Shown piece by piece: positions 9,679 through 20,900 of a stretch of DNA of 64,000 bases. Each line of letters starts with the position of its first letter. The first letter of the stretch is position 1. The translations under genes and the position numbers were made by a program. The notes beneath the pieces are model-generated. The model did not search any database. It saw nothing but the letters and a program-made list of their open reading frames with translations, and was not told the origin of the DNA. Origin of the DNA: Epithemia pelagica (lineage: Eukaryota > Bacillariophyta > Bacillariophyceae > Surirellales > Surirellaceae); assembly GCA_946965045.2 (NCBI GenBank), contig OX337242.1, positions 248,001 through 312,000 on the forward strand. The letters run 5' to 3'.

Positions 9679-11013
9679 CTACCCGTTACGTTTAGACCAT
9701 GCATGTTCAATCAGGTCGCCTTTTAGGGATATTTTTTGTTGCGAGTCCTGGATATTCTCCTGCAAATGAGCATGCTGGAGAATGGCTTGAATTCCACTTC
9801 CTCCGACAGCACCAACTTCCTCGACTGGTGCACCAAACAACGACACGACTTCATCTGTCTCGGCATTGAACGCCATGTTTTTGCTATCGACATCCATCGG
9901 ATCCGTGCCACGTCCATGCTCGACACACATGTTGTGTAGGATAATACAACAATCCAACACATCTCCAATTTTTGATCGGGTCCAGAACCGCAGAGGTCGC
10001 TTGAGAATATGGAACCTCTTAACCAGAACACCAAAACAGCGTTCAATGTCTTTACGGACGGCTTCTTGACATGATGAAAAATACTTGAGCTTTTCTTCAT
10101 CAGAGCCCTAACAGGAATCAATGAAAATGGACCAGTCTGGATAGATACCATCCACCAAGAAGTACATGTAGTCTCTCCAATTCGGTCCTATCTTGTATGG
10201 AGTGGGACATGAAAAATCAAAGGAGCCATTCACCATTGCGCCAACTATGGAACTCTGATCCAGAATGTTTATGTCGTTCAAAGTCCCTGGTTGCCCAAAA
10301 AAGAAAAACCAAATGTACAAGTCAGGATCACATATTGCTTCCAATACAAGAGTGGTGACACCCTCCTTTCCACGGAATTGCCCTTCCCAAGCTTTAGGAC
10401 TGTTTTCCCAATTGAAATGCTTGCAATCCCATGACGCAAAGCAACCTGGGAAGTTACGAGCAGCATTTTTCTTCAACGCGTGCTCCTTTTCCGAAGACGT
10501 AGGTTGGCGATTTAAATAGTCTTTGGCAAAATGTTGTTTGATAAGGGATAAGAATTGCTCAAAGGATTCATGTAAGACCGACTCAGACAAGCAAAGATTT
10601 TCATCTTCCCTGTCATCAGCATCCCCATAAGCAATCTTCCGAAAGCAAGCCACAAGACGCACAAGTGGGTTGATCCCAGGACGTCCATCAAGCATGTAAT
10701 GTTGCGTGAAGCAACCACTACCATAAAGTTGGTTGTATATCTGATTGAAAACTGCGCGGGGTAATCGGAACCGACGCTCAAAGTCTGCCTCGTCGTAGAT
10801 GGAGTTTTCTCCATCAAAGTAATTGCACACCAATTGCTTGTACGCTTCGTCAAAGTCACGACTCTTGTTTGGTGCCTTTCCTTTAGGCGAACCACCATGT
10901 TGGGTGCTAGTATGTTGTTCCAGGAGGTCAGATGCAACTGTAGAAGCTACACCAATGTCAACATCTGCCTCCTGTTGGAGCAGCTCCAACAGTTCATCCA
11001 ACGAGTCCTCCAT
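9679..11013 (-). pseudogene. PIF/Harbinger DDE transposase with one nonsense codon
   Basis: The frame begins at the ATG at 11013 and reads through conserved Harbinger blocks: FPGCFASWDCKHFNWENSPK (first Asp), FGQPGTLNDINILDQS and YFLVDGIYPDWSIF (second Asp). A TAG at 10108-10110 interrupts it after residue 301. The same frame then continues without a shift (CQEAVRKDIERCFGVLVKRF, containing the expected catalytic Glu, then DVLDCCIILHNMCVEHGRG) and ends at 9679. Total length would be about 444 codons, normal for the family. The truncated product lacks the catalytic Glu, so the copy should be inactive unless the stop is read through. Confidence 0.88.
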
Positions 11014-11264
11014 CTTTTTTTAGCAAACTTTGGTCTGTTCTTGCTGACTATTGTTTGATGACCCCTCTCCCCTCTCATTCTTTAACCGAAACAAGATAGG
11101 GCATATGTGAATTTGCAAATGCCTTATCAATAGCGGCACTATTGTATAACGGAGATCGTGGAGTTCATTTCCTCTTGGCTCCGCTAACCCGCTATCCGGA
11201 TAGCGAGGCCAATCAGAAAGCTCGAATACGTCAGCATAGCGGCGCTCGGGTGGAGATAGCCTTA

Positions 11265-12323
11265 GGTACTCAGATTTTTAGCGTAGTTTCTAAAGAAGTT
11301 TAGGTGCAACTTAGGTTTTGAAGTTTAGGTAGTTTAGGTAGCTCTGAAAAATGGCTCCTTCCCTCAACTACACGGAAGATCACTGGACGTTGACACCAAC
11401 ATTCACAGAGAGGGATTCGATATATAGGCTAAATATTTAAAGGGCCACCCGAAACATCGGTAGGGCAAAAGCAGCGACATGAAACTTTGGATAAACTTAG
11501 GTACCGAAGTTAAGGACAAGAAACTTCGACGATGAAACTTTATACCTATACCCAATACCCGTGATATTTCAAATTTGAACTTTCAGCAGAGTCTCAGTAG
11601 CTAGTGTCTAGTCTTCCTCCTTACCCTAAGTAGAAAGCCTACCAGAAATTCAAATCTGGAACATAAATTTTTCTTTAAAAAGTTTGGCCGATTCGACCAC
11701 TGAACATATCAAAAAATTCCTCATATTCGATTTCCTGTAGAGAATTTTTATCCCAAGCCTGGAAAACCACTTTGAAAACTGAGTGATTTTCCGTTGCGTA
11801 GGAAAATGTACTGGGGTATACTTGTCCTCACCATGAGGACAGCGGTAGACTAGACACTAGAGCTACTCCTAACTTCTACTACACTCCGTAGGAGTAGGTA
11901 GTAGGAGTACAAATAGGCCTAACTTACTTCTCTAGAGCAATCTCTCACGTGCAATTTCCAAGTGCCAAGTGGGATTGGAGATAGGATCCTTTGTTGGAAG
12001 TTGTTGGAATGAATATATCAATATCCATGAACTCTATGCCTACCTTATTGTAGCCCAAGCCCTTTTTCACCACAGATCATTGCGTTGTATGGATGTTATA
12101 GTATTTAGTAGGAGTCAGATGACATGCCGTTTTCTATACGCAGAACCGAAACGAGTTGCACGGAAGTGCGAACTGGCAAGATTGCCTTGGGACAGAAAAG
12201 AGATCATTCAAGTATATTCCTCCTTCAATCGCAAGGAACTGTCGAGCGCTAGCTCCACCCGGGATGTGATGTAGTTGGAGCTATCTCGTGCGCTAAATGG
12301 CCTTGGGTCTTCAAATACTTTGA
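11265..12323. other. Intergenic, no gene seen
   Basis: This AT-rich stretch has scattered GAAACTT and AGTTTAGGT motifs. A 101-codon open frame at 11969-12274 has no protein-like composition or recognised motif, and I do not call it. Confidence 0.5.
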
Positions 12324-14341
12324 TTACATTCGAAAGATGCCAAACTTGGTTTGATTGGGTTCACATCCACGACGTCGGGCCACCGACAAGGCCATGCCTA
12401 GAACACGGCGTGTATCGGCGGGGTCAATAATGCCATCGTCCCATAAGTTGGCCGTCGAAAAGTAGGCGGATGATTCTCGTTCAAATTGTTCCAAAATGGG
12501 AGCCTTGAACGCTGCTTCCTCCTCGTCGTCCGTTTTGGAAGAGGACTCTGGTGGTGTATCGTCACTACTACTAGTAGTAGTGGCATTCGACTGTTTTTGC
12601 TTCTTTTGTTGCTGTTGCACGGTCCACAGAACGTTGGCCGCTTGGGCTCCTCCCATGACACCGGTCCGGGCATTGGGCCACAAGAACAAAAAGCGAGGAT
12701 CGTAGGCTCGTCCGCACATGCCATAGTTTCCAGCTCCAAAACTGCCACCCACCACCACGGTGATCTTGGGAACTTGGGCGGTCGATACGGCCGCCACCAA
12801 CTTGGCACCGTGCTTGGCAATTCTGTACAGACAGTAGAGAAGCAAAAAGAGCATTACCGAAAGAACAAAACGTCATGAGATTGCACAATCCTATTTTGGT
12901 CCGTAGTATCGAGGTTCCACCCTGACGCAACCTACCCCTCATGTTCGTATTTGGTTCCCACCATGAAACCGGTGATATTTTGCAAAAACACCAAGGGAAT
13001 GCCTCGTTGACAACACAATTCCACAAAGTGACTGCCCTTGAGGGCCGACTCGGAAAATAAAATTCCTTGATTGGCAATAATGCCAACTTCTTGTCCTTGA
13101 ATGCGACCCCATCCACAAATCAGCGTCGTTCCATACTCGGCCTTGAATTCGTGAAAGCGACTGCCATCCAGTATACGGGCCAAAATCTGGTACATGTCCA
13201 TACCCTGTTTGCTATAATCGGGAGGAGGAACGACAGCTCCAAGTTCCTTGGGATCGCACAAGGGTTCTTCCCAGGATGACTCTTGATCCTCCTTGTGGAG
13301 AGTGTCGTATTCGTCGGGACCGAGACTGGCGACAATTTGCCGCGTCAAGTGCATGGCATGGACTTCATTGTGAGCCAAATGGTCGGCCACACCCGAGGTT
13401 TGTGTGTGCACACCAGCTCCTCCCAAGGTTTCGGCCGACACCACTTCGCCCGTGGCGGCTTGCACCAGGGGCGGTCCACCCAAGAAAATGGTCCCATTGC
13501 CTTGGACAATGACCGTCTCATCGCTCATGGCGGGAACATAAGCACCGCCAGCGGTACAACTCCCACAAACGACCGCAATCTGATTGATATTTTGGGCACT
13601 CATTTGGGCTTGTTGATAAAAGATGCGTCCAAAATGATGGGCATCGGGAAAGACATTGCGTTGTTGGGGCAAATAGGCACCACCAGAATCCACCATATAA
13701 ATGCAAGGCAGTGCATTGGCCAAGGCAATTTGTTGGGCACGCAAATGTTTCTTGACCGTCAAGGGAAAGTACGTGCCACCCTTGACGGTGGCATCGTTGG
13801 CCACCATTAGTACCAAACGACCCGACACACGGCCAATGGCAGTGACAATGCCCGCCCCCGTCGGTGTTTCGGCATGAGACGGATCGGCATCATTGGCCAC
13901 CAAGGGACTGAGTTCCAACAAGGGCGTTCCTGGATCCGCCAAGTGTTCCAATCGATGTCGTGCCAACAGTTTGCCACGGGTCTCATGACGTGCTCGAGCC
14001 TTGATGGCCTGTGGACTGGTGGGCCTATAGACGGCTTGCAATTGCGCATTCAAATCGTCCACTTGGTCCTCCATGAGGGAATTGGTCTTTTGAAAGGGTT
14101 TCAGAGCCCCATTGGCCAAGGGAGGAGGCAGCGAATGGCTGCTGCTGCTGCTAAAAGAGGAAATGGAGGCAAAGGATCGTTGGAAACCGAGAGATGGCCA
14201 TCTGTCGAGTCGACAATCTCGTTGGACCTGGACAACCGTCGATAGCTTTCGAACATTACTTCGTCTTGAAATGATATTGGTGCTGCTGAGAAGTCCACCG
14301 TACTGCCTTGTCATGTTTTTGTGCCCAAGGCAGTGTATCAT
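12324..14341 (-). CDS. MCCB: Methylcrotonoyl-CoA carboxylase beta subunit, mitochondrial
   Basis: Two exons, 14341-12936 and 12822-12324, are joined across a 113-nt intron (donor GTAGGT, acceptor CTGTACAG) and give 634 residues. The enzyme carries the carboxyltransferase step of leucine breakdown (3-methylcrotonyl-CoA to 3-methylglutaconyl-CoA) in the mitochondrial matrix, with a biotin-carrying alpha subunit encoded elsewhere. Diagnostic blocks are [74 protein letters not shown] and [18 protein letters not shown]. The N-terminus ([20 protein letters not shown], 14314) looks like a mitochondrial presequence; I took the slightly upstream ATG at 14341, and 14314 is equally possible. A Gln/Lys/Ser/Asp-rich insertion between ANVLWTVQ and [11 protein letters not shown] is unusual for the family. 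Confidence 0.9.
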
Positions 14342-15676
14342 TGTCGTGCCCTTGTCCAATAACTGATGGAGGAAAGTACGATCGCTGAATCGGAAGAGCA
14401 ATCAAATCGACGGCCGTTCTTCAAAACACTGTCCGAAATTGTCACCCCTTTTGACTTTTTTTATGAATGTGTTCTCACTCTTGATTCGACGCTGTCGTCG
14501 GTGCTGTTGTTGTTGTCGTCGTCGTCGCTGGTTCTTGATTTGTTTTTCTTTCTTCGATCGAATGTGATGTCAAAGAAACTCGATCCCAGATGGTTGGAAT
14601 TCTCATGCGTTCTAAATGCGATTGAACATTTAGGGGCGACCATATAGTCGCGCTAAAGCTTCCGAGTTTTTTTGTGAGAACTATTACGACCTGCTACGAC
14701 TAGCTCCGGCATGGTGAATGGTGACACGAGGTACTCCTATCTTGATTTCGATTCCAGTGAAAAGCGAAGAACGAGCCAAAATGAGAACCATCCTCTTCAT
14801 TGCGTCTCAGATGGCCCACTCTCCAACAGCCTAACCAGTCAATATAGACTGTCCTGTTTGTCATCCCCCCATTGTCCATGGCCTTCTCGACTTCCCCCCA
14901 TACTTTGAGGTTGCAAGCCGAAGAAGAAGAACCAATCCGAACTCGTGCTATACCCCACACTGGATTGATGTGTTGCGTGCTAGGAGTACCGACTACCGAG
15001 TTTGCTAGTGTTATTAAGGCATTCCAGAGTCCAAAGTCCAAAGTCGATGCTCTTCCTCTATCTACGAGTAGGCACGCATATAGGCAATAGGCAATAGGCA
15101 ATAGCGGCAGGCATCGATGGACGAACCCAATAACTCACTAACTCACTAAGCCAAGAGCCAATAACCTAGCTTTGCCGTAATGAGAAGAGTGAAGAGTTTT
15201 GGGGGCGATGCATGGAACAATGAAGATGATTCAGAACTCGTATCGATTGATATTCTCAGTCGGAAGGAAATACGAGCTCGTGAAATAATAATGACTGCAA
15301 ACGCTCAATGAGAAGTCCATGATTGGGTACGGGAGTCGGGAGGTCTCGAATGAGAACCATGGCAATGCCGTTTGTTTGTCGAGGTGGACACCTAATCTTG
15401 AAAGAATAAGACGAATGAAAGCTGCATGGGTCTTTGGAATGAGACTTTTTGTGTTAGAAATGAATTCCATACGCCGTAAACTATTCCATTCAAAGAGTGG
15501 GATTGACTATTGAGTGGGCCCACCTTTCCGATAAGGACGACCTAGTAAACCTAGCAACGCTAATCTAGCCAATCCTGAGAAAGACTATGTATACAAAAAG
15601 ACATTCACAAACAAGGCTAGAGGAATAGATGAAACCACCATGGTGATGACCGCGCGGCGTGGAGGCATCCACTGCG
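14342..15676. other. Intergenic, no gene seen
   Basis: This stretch is the promoter side of the carboxylase gene and the downstream flank of the HSF gene. It includes a short run of TAGGCAA units near 15080-15100. Open frames of 93-133 codons on both strands show no motif or persuasive composition. Confidence 0.4.
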
Positions 15677-16702
15677 TTACGCACAAGCGGCCGAACTCAC
15701 TTTCTTTTTCGAGTCGGGGACACTTTGCTTGATGCGAGACAAGAGGTGCTTTTGGTCTTTTTGAAAGTACTTGTGCCGGTACGCACCTCTCCAGGGTCCC
15801 TCGTGGATACGGACAAAGCCATAAATATTAAGTTGTCGTTGAAAGGAGGCCATGCGGGAGGAGGAAAAAAAGAGAGGCATGGTTTCCCTCTCAAAGGCGT
15901 GCGGTTTGTGAATCATAAAGGCCTTGCCGTCTGCCACAAAGGATACAATCTCTTGCTTGCCGTTTTGTTCCATTTCTTCCAACATGAAGTAAATCTTTTC
16001 TGGAAAGGATTGCTTACACCGATGAAGAGCGTCTACACCTTTTTCACTATTCATATCAGACCCACATCCAACTAGGTCTGGCATCGGAGAGCAGACTCCT
16101 GCTTGTTTTTGTAGCTGTGGAGCAGCCAGGGGAGTGGAAGTAACGAGACCAGCAATTGGCTTCATCAATAGACCTTCGACCGCTGCAGCGACGTGCTTGT
16201 CTTCGAGTGACTGTTGTTTCGTCACAACTGGAGATGAAGGACGAGACGATTCGTGATTCAACACACGTTGGGGGCGATGTACTTGCTCCGTTCTCGAAGC
16301 CTGGGTGATTGAGGGCGGCAGTGATGAAGACATCGACGGTGGTTCTGAGTATGAATGAAGACGCGATATCGCATATGCTTGCGGTGGCAAGCTGCAGTTC
16401 AAAGAATGATTGTTGGCCATATGAATGGGTGGAAACAAGGAGGTTGACTGGTTTAGGCCATGGTTGTAAGAAGGTAGCACTGAAGCAATCGTCGAAGGCT
16501 GCGATGACGCAGCTAGATTCATTATCGCATTTGCTTGAATTCTTCTTTGCACAGCAGCATCAATCATGCTTTCAAGTGCGATCATGTTATTGTTGACATT
16601 TCCGAGTAAACCTGGAACCAAATGTGGACCGTGCAGAGCCTGTACCAGTGAAGAACTCGCGAGTAGATGTCGAGCTTGGTCCATGTGTGTGAGGCTATTC
16701 AT
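15677..16702 (-). CDS. Heat-shock-factor-type transcription factor
   Basis: The 341-residue protein has an HSF DNA-binding domain at about residues 233-326. It starts FPEKIYFMLEEMEQNG, has the recognition helix region SRMASFQRQLNIYGFVRI, and ends with the basic turn PWRGAYRHKYFQKDQ. The domain is C-terminal, whereas classical HSFs have it at the N-terminus; many diatom HSF-like proteins vary in this respect. The N-terminal two thirds are low-complexity Ser/Pro/Gln/Asn sequence, probably disordered, and I see no clear heptad oligomerisation region after the domain. The frame is open further upstream, but the first ATG is at 16702. A nuclear regulator is inferred; target genes cannot be told. 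Confidence 0.85.
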   Translation of the reverse strand: MNSLTHMDQARHLLASSSLVQALHGPHLVPGLLGNVNNNMIALESMIDAAVQRRIQANAIMNLAASSQPSTIASVLPSYNHGLNQSTSLFPPIHMANNHSLNCSLPPQAYAISRLHSYSEPPSMSSSLPPSITQASRTEQVHRPQRVLNHESSRPSSPVVTKQQSLEDKHVAAAVEGLLMKPIAGLVTSTPLAAPQLQKQAGVCSPMPDLVGCGSDMNSEKGVDALHRCKQSFPEKIYFMLEEMEQNGKQEIVSFVADGKAFMIHKPHAFERETMPLFFSSSRMASFQRQLNIYGFVRIHEGPWRGAYRHKYFQKDQKHLLSRIKQSVPDSKKKVSSAACA

Positions 16703-17183
16703 AGCATTGAAACGGGTTGCTTCAGCTCTATTCGATTCTTTCTCGTCTCCAGTCTTCCAGTGCTGCTTTTCGTTGCCATCCACATGCCTGGAGTATTTCA
16801 AAACTACGGTTGTTGCGCAACAGATCTTGCAGAAGGCCAAACCAGGATATGATTCTTTCGCAACTTCTTAACTCCGAGAGTTATAGCTGTCTTTGGTCAG
16901 TTCTTTCTCTTATCAGCTAGAGAAAAGACAAGACCTTTGATGGGCTCGATGGTGTTACTTTGCTTTAGTTGTTGCTCCTTGCTCCTTGTCCTCGTCTATT
17001 TTTTGTGAGACCAGCAAAGATGTTGCCATAGGACAGCAATTAGGACTTAGGACACGCGTATTTTACTTCGTTTTGAGTAACAATGCGCCGATGAAAGCTA
17101 ATTTTCACTATTTTAAACGGCTTAAATCTGGTATTTGTCTTTTTGCACCATGGATCATTGCCCCTTCTCGCATATCATTGATC
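16703..17183. other. HSF upstream region up to the hAT insertion
   Basis: No gene seen. The hAT element begins 481 bp upstream of the HSF start codon, so it may lie in or next to the HSF promoter. Positions 17176-17183 are the left copy of the target duplication CATTGATC. Confidence 0.5.
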
Positions 17184-17200
17184 CAGGGTTGTGAAGTTAC

Positions 17201-17313
17201 CAAATTACGCGTGTGATACCAAGTGAAAAACTAAAATAGTGAGCATTAAGCTATGCGTCCCTCATGGGTTAGCTACTCGCCCAAAACTCGCTTAATATCA
17301 GTCGCCTTTCTTG
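17201..17313 (-). repeat. 3' LTR of the copia element
   Basis: This 113-bp repeat is identical to 23148-23260. In element orientation it begins CAAGAAAGGC and ends GTAATTTG, so it lacks the usual TG...CA ends. The boundary is set by the target duplication and by abrupt loss of similarity on both sides. Confidence 0.88.
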
Positions 17314-17493
17314 GTCCACTCACAATTGCTATGTCGGACCATCACGATATAGTCACATTTTGCCAACTTCAGAATATCACATCAACATATATCTTCTTCC
17401 ATCTCCTCCACACCTGCTTCTGAGCGCCCCTATATGGCGTGCAGGACGTACCCAGTCCCCTTGGTCGGGCGGGAAACGTACTCCGGGGTTGCA

Positions 17494-17914
17494 TTAGAAC
17501 AGAATCATTTGTGCCAACCTTGTTCGTTCCGGACCAGTCTGAATCTTAGTAAGCAAGTCCGCTAGATTCGTCTTGGAAGGCTCAAACGCAATCTTGCATG
17601 TCCCATTGGCAACGTTCTCACGTACAAAGTGATACGCAACTGAATTGGACTTCTTGCGCAATGTCGATTCTGGTAAGGAACTGTTGTAGACGACCGACAT
17701 GTTGTCTACTCTCACGTGTGCATGTCCGTCCAAAGGGATGCCCATCATTCTCAATTTGTACCGTAATCCTTTCAGCATCTCCACACCAACCTTGAGAGCC
17801 ATAAATTCAGAACCAAAAGTCGAAGTTTCGACACTGGTTTGCTTCTTGCTGTACCATGAGATCGGTGCTCTATTCAAATAGATAAGCACTCCTGTTCTGG
17901 ATCGTCGTGCTTGA
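17494..17914 (-). pseudogene. Copia RNase H remnant
   Basis: The frame reads ARRSRTGVLIYLNRAPISW, then KKQTSVETSTFGSEFMALKV and a normal RNase H C-terminal part (VRVDNMSVVYNSS), and stops at 17494. It lies in a different frame from the upstream pol, which runs out six codons after the junction with ECLSI. The segment that normally carries the first catalytic Asp (the VDADHAG-type block) is missing between AYLKH and RRSRTG. An internal deletion of perhaps 60 codons, by comparison with the family, is inferred. Confidence 0.8.
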
Positions 17915-20900
17915 GGTATGCAAAGAGGTGCAGCATTGCCTCCACATGACCTTCTCTGGGGCCGGCTAAAAATCCAGCCAACATTGAAACCTCTGCAGCG
18001 ATGTCAATCCGTCCCAATTCAACTAGCCAACGGAGTACGCCCATCTGCTGCTGGTAGAATGACATTAATTCAGGATCACAATATGGGGTTGTGTCCAACT
18101 CAGGACGATAGCCACTGGGCAAGACACTTGGAGCTCGCGTTTTCAGTTTACGATCTCGGTCTTCCAGCCATGATACAACATTCGTTATGGCAGCCTTTGC
18201 ATATTTCTCAGAACTCAACGCCCAACATCGCTGTGAAGCGTCGTTATTGATATCAAATGTTTGTACCTGGGATCCCAAATAATACTTCGGAACGCCAATC
18301 GAATCCGGTTTCAGTAAGTAATGGTGATCCAGCATTGTGAGTGACTCCTTTGGTTTGTGAGAGATGATCAATATATCGTCTGTATAGACGAATAGCATTT
18401 CATAATAACGCTCTCCATTGCCTTTCGTCGCTTTCCTCAAATAGCAGTCAGGATCCGCACGGCATGGGAAATAGCCCAAGTCTTCTTGTAGGGTCGTGGA
18501 CAGGAGATCACGCCACGCGTAGGCGCTAGTCTTTAGGCCGTAGAGTGCCTTTGTTATAATCGCAATCCGACCTTGGCACTCGGTGCCGAATTCTAAACCA
18601 CACCTTGTGCAGACCTTTTCAAGGCATGGAGCATTAAGGTATGCACCAGCAATATCAGCCGCTTGAATCTCCAATCCATTTAGAGCCGCTAGCATAAATC
18701 CAATACGCACACTTTCACGACTGACTACGCTTGCGTATGTGGGCGCCTCAGGCTCTTCAGTTTTGTGTCCTCCGGCCACATATCTGGCCTTTCGGGTGAA
18801 ATCCATCTTGACATCAAAGACGATGTGACAAGGGATTACCTGATACCCCACTGGTTCATTTACGCCGTCGTCCAAGATATTGACAGCAGGAAAAATCTTC
18901 GACATCTCCAGTTTCAAAGCTTTTCGCCAATAGTCCGTGCCAGTTTCACGATCAATTTGGAGTGCTCGTTCTACTGTTTTGGGGACCTCAATGCCGTATT
19001 TTTGGGATTGACGCATATATCTTGTCATCTTGGCGGCTTTGATCAGCCTCGTTCTCCTTCGGAGGGTGAATGGTACCCACCATGCGAATGCTGGTTGTTT
19101 CTCGATCTTGTTCGCAACCGCATACTCAGCGACTTCAATTGGATACGACTCCTTGAGATCCTTCAAGGCTTCCCAACTTGAAGAGCCATCTTTCCATTGC
19201 ACGCATAAGGACCATCCTCTAGTGGTCTTCTTCTTATGCTTGCGACCATTCAATTCGAATTCTCCCTCTGAGAGAGGAACAGCCGTTTTATCAGACTTGT
19301 GATCTGTGATCTCTTCAACCATTCGATATAGATTGCCCTCATCATCGAGCTGTTCGTAAATATTTTCAGCTATAATGTTGGCAGCATAGGATTGCACATG
19401 GCCATCGTCGAATTCGACTTCGTAAAGTGTTGTGTCCAAGTATGGATTGGACGATGCGTGTCCGAGGACTCGACCTTCCGCGTCTCGTTTCCGTCTCCGA
19501 ACAGTCCCCTTTCGTTGATCATCACCTAGGGGCAACATGACTTTTGCAGAGATGAGTTTATCGTATGCATCTGGTGCATAATCATCTGCTTCCGGCATGC
19601 GTACGTCCGGCTGCTCGTCGTCTTCATAAGCTTCGAACGTGGGTGTATCCGCATCATGGTCATCATCTGCATCGATCAGAATACCTGCCATTCTGTCACC
19701 AAGGGCCGCTTGTAAATTTTCCATATATGTGGTTTGTTGTGCTTTGTGAGCATCATCCATTTGTAGATCTCTGTTGATTGGCCAGACAGAAGTGCGATGC
19801 ACGATCTTGCCCTTTTCGGTCAGGACTTTTGCGCACATTGCCTGGCCCACAGTATGACTTGGACCCAACCAGCGTCCGAGTTTACGTCCCTCAAAACCAG
19901 GGTTACTATACCACACAAAATCAAACCATCGATGCTCCACCAAATGGGAAATGTCTGGAGTATCTCCAGTGAGTTGCTGAATGGGCGGACCGTTGACATT
20001 ACTTCCAAAGCTCGTATGGGAGCGTCGCTCCGCCATCAGCATGAGACAGTGGTCCCAGAGTACTGCTGGCGCATTGCTGCGTCTCATTTCTCTGCGGTAG
20101 AGGCGCTTTAATTCTCGAATATTGGCCTCAGCCAGGTTTTGGTTGGGCGTCCATGCTTCCACTGGTTTTATCCGGCACCCGTACTTGTGGGCTACCTTCC
20201 GAAATTCTTGCGAGGTTAGTTCTGGTGCATTGTCTGGAATAATATGGTTGAAGATGCCATAGCTGTCAAAGACAGCTGGCAATGTTGTCGGTGCTTCACT
20301 TTTCTTTCTCATAGGGATAAAATGCACCCAACCAAAGTCCGTAGCGAATATTTGCCCGCATGTATTTTGATCAAGAGACTTGGTCTCTGAGAACAGAGTG
20401 TCAGTGTACACGTCTGCTCGTAATCGACGATGTCGCAATTGGTATGCGGTATGTTTCAAACGTCGACTGCCGCCTCGATCGGTGAATTCACGGACACCAA
20501 GTTGTGTCGTTTGATTGAACGTCCGTTCTGCACTGGGGAGTCCAATATTCCATCGTTGTGCCAATTCATTCGGACGTACTGTCCCCTTTCGCCTATGTCC
20601 AATGTCTGAGACGTGGACATGGATGGCGCGATTGTTGACTCGGAGAGTCTTGGTCATTGCGAGATTGATCGTCCGCTCACGCGTTGCATTTACTACGTTC
20701 GTCTGTATCAATTCCCTGAGTGTTCTTTCATCAACATCTGGTGTTGAGTCATTCGGTTGCCACTCGGGTCGCTCATTCGTCATATCAATACGACAGGAAG
20801 GATCGATTGAATCAATCTCCTCCTTCGTGGGCTTGCGTGTGCGAAATTGGCTTAAGACGCCGATTAGGTCGAGAGGGATTCGCAATTCTTCCATTTCTGT

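Larger units (their letters stand above)
8252..11261. mobile_element. PIF/Harbinger DNA transposon
   Basis: The element is 3010 bp with inverted ends GGCTATCTCCACCCG (perfect over 15 bp, then imperfect) and the 3-bp target duplication TTA (8249-8251 and 11262-11264), as known for PIF/Harbinger. It has the two genes typical of the superfamily: a Myb/SANT-like accessory protein on the plus strand and a DDE transposase on the minus strand, convergent with each other. Subterminal regions are full of GCTATCCG/CGGATAGC motifs. A nonsense codon in the transposase suggests that this copy is not autonomous. Confidence 0.92.

Noticed and set aside
11969-12274. 101-codon open frame
   Set aside because: No motif, no compositional support, and it lies in AT-rich non-coding sequence.
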